Below are positions 63,781-64,000 of a stretch of 64,000 bases of DNA, piece by piece. The DNA is from Comamonas flocculans. GTDB taxonomy: Bacteria; Pseudomonadota; Gammaproteobacteria; Burkholderiales; Burkholderiaceae_C. Position numbers and translations under genes: made by a program. The stretch is taken from the NCBI RefSeq assembly GCF_007954405.1, contig NZ_CP042344.1, forward strand, positions 3,100,001 through 3,164,000, in the 5' to 3' direction. The notes beneath the pieces are model-generated. The model was not told the DNA's origin. It was given only the letters and a program-made list of their open reading frames with translations, and searched no databases. Numbering within the stretch: position 1 is the first letter of the stretch; every line of letters begins with the position of its first letter.

Positions 63781-64000
63781 ATGAGCCAGGTGGAGTACGT
63801 GGAGCTTTCTCCAGAGGGGTTTATGCACCTCTTGAACGGTGCGAAGCACGCCCCATTCCTGGAGCACTACGGGCGAATTCGCACTTTCGATGAGTGGACC
63901 AGCGCTGGATTCAAGATCACCCGCAGCAAGCACGGCGGCGTCACACAGCACAGCGGCCTTGCCATGTACCGGTTTCATAGGTTGTGGGCGCTCGATGCCA
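63781..64000 (+). CDS. Phage protein of unknown function (partial)
   Basis: The frame begins MSQVEYVELSPEGFMHLLNG with AAGG upstream, and stays open to the window end (73 codons). It reads 'HYGRIRTFDEWTSAGFKITRSKHGGVTQHSGLAMYRFHRLWALD', which looks like a genuine protein. It starts 15 bp after the repressor stop. No family recognised. It is the first of the rightward genes. Confidence 0.6.
   Translation, partial: MSQVEYVELSPEGFMHLLNGAKHAPFLEHYGRIRTFDEWTSAGFKITRSKHGGVTQHSGLAMYRFHRLWALDA

Larger units (their letters stand above)
52955..64000. mobile_element. Mu-like (BcepMu-type) transposable prophage, left part
   Basis: A DDE transposase, AAA+ transposition ATPase, GemA, Mor and DUF3164 proteins identify a transposable phage. 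As in BcepMu, the early and transposition genes run leftward toward the left end, and a divergent repressor starts the rightward genes. The prophage continues beyond the window. The left border is an estimate based on the start of purine-rich direct repeats just after the host operator region. The late genes are not in the window. Confidence 0.85.

Overview
The window is about 64 kb of GC-rich DNA. Gene content suggests a Comamonadaceae betaproteobacterium (Acidovorax/Alicycliphilus/Comamonas-like): an imuA-imuB SOS cassette, two TRAP carboxylate transporters, an aat-bpt N-degron pair, a DUF2069-BrkB pair, and many copies of a short palindromic repeat of a kind I associate with this family. 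The genus cannot be fixed from the sequence alone.

Positions 1-52.9 kb are host chromosome. From the left: the start of imuB and all of imuA, transcribed leftward from a perfect LexA box (1272-1287); an FAD oxidoreductase; a DctS/DctR two-component system beside two TRAP binding proteins and a DctQM permease (2.6-9.35 kb); metY; a tadA gene fused to a degenerate alpha/beta hydrolase, followed by ldcA; an adenylate cyclase-FHA protein; a SulP transporter, diguanylate cyclase and MinD-like ATPase run; metC; tesA and an ABC ATPase with overlapping start codons; cls; rlmB; a CHASE2-cyclase/SH3/M48 operon; an ArsR regulator; a large GGDEF-EAL protein; gluQ-trmB; an FAD amine oxidase; pirin; and trpB-aat-bpt. 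At 36.6-37.9 kb an intact IS3-family element has two unrelated gene fragments at its edges and no target duplication. One fragment is the C-terminal Toprim-like part of a Wadjet JetD-type protein, so this looks like a deletion scar that removed a defence island. Then come gloA, selD, hmgA, thyA, a GlcD-type oxidase, DUF2069 and BrkB.

Positions 45.7-52.65 kb hold a six-gene leftward lactate operon: TRAP binding protein, small and large permease, lldR, lldD, dld. Two palindromes of the PdhR/LldR type (TTGGT-N3-ACCAA) lie upstream of it.

From about 52.95 kb to the window end lies the left part of a transposable (Mu-like) prophage arranged as in BcepMu. The early and transposition genes run leftward (immunity region, HTH proteins, DUF3102-like protein, DDE transposase, AAA+ ATPase, small proteins, DUF3164, zinc-finger protein, GemA, Mor). 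A Cro/CI-type repressor and the next genes run rightward off the window. The prophage sits just upstream of the lactate promoter and its early operon points into the lactate operon.

A dispersed repeat of about 50-60 bp occurs at least seven times in the host part and not in the prophage. Some copies form terminators, some supply the stop codon of the neighbouring gene, and two lie in frame inside imuB and gluQ. No rRNA, tRNA or CRISPR array was recognised.
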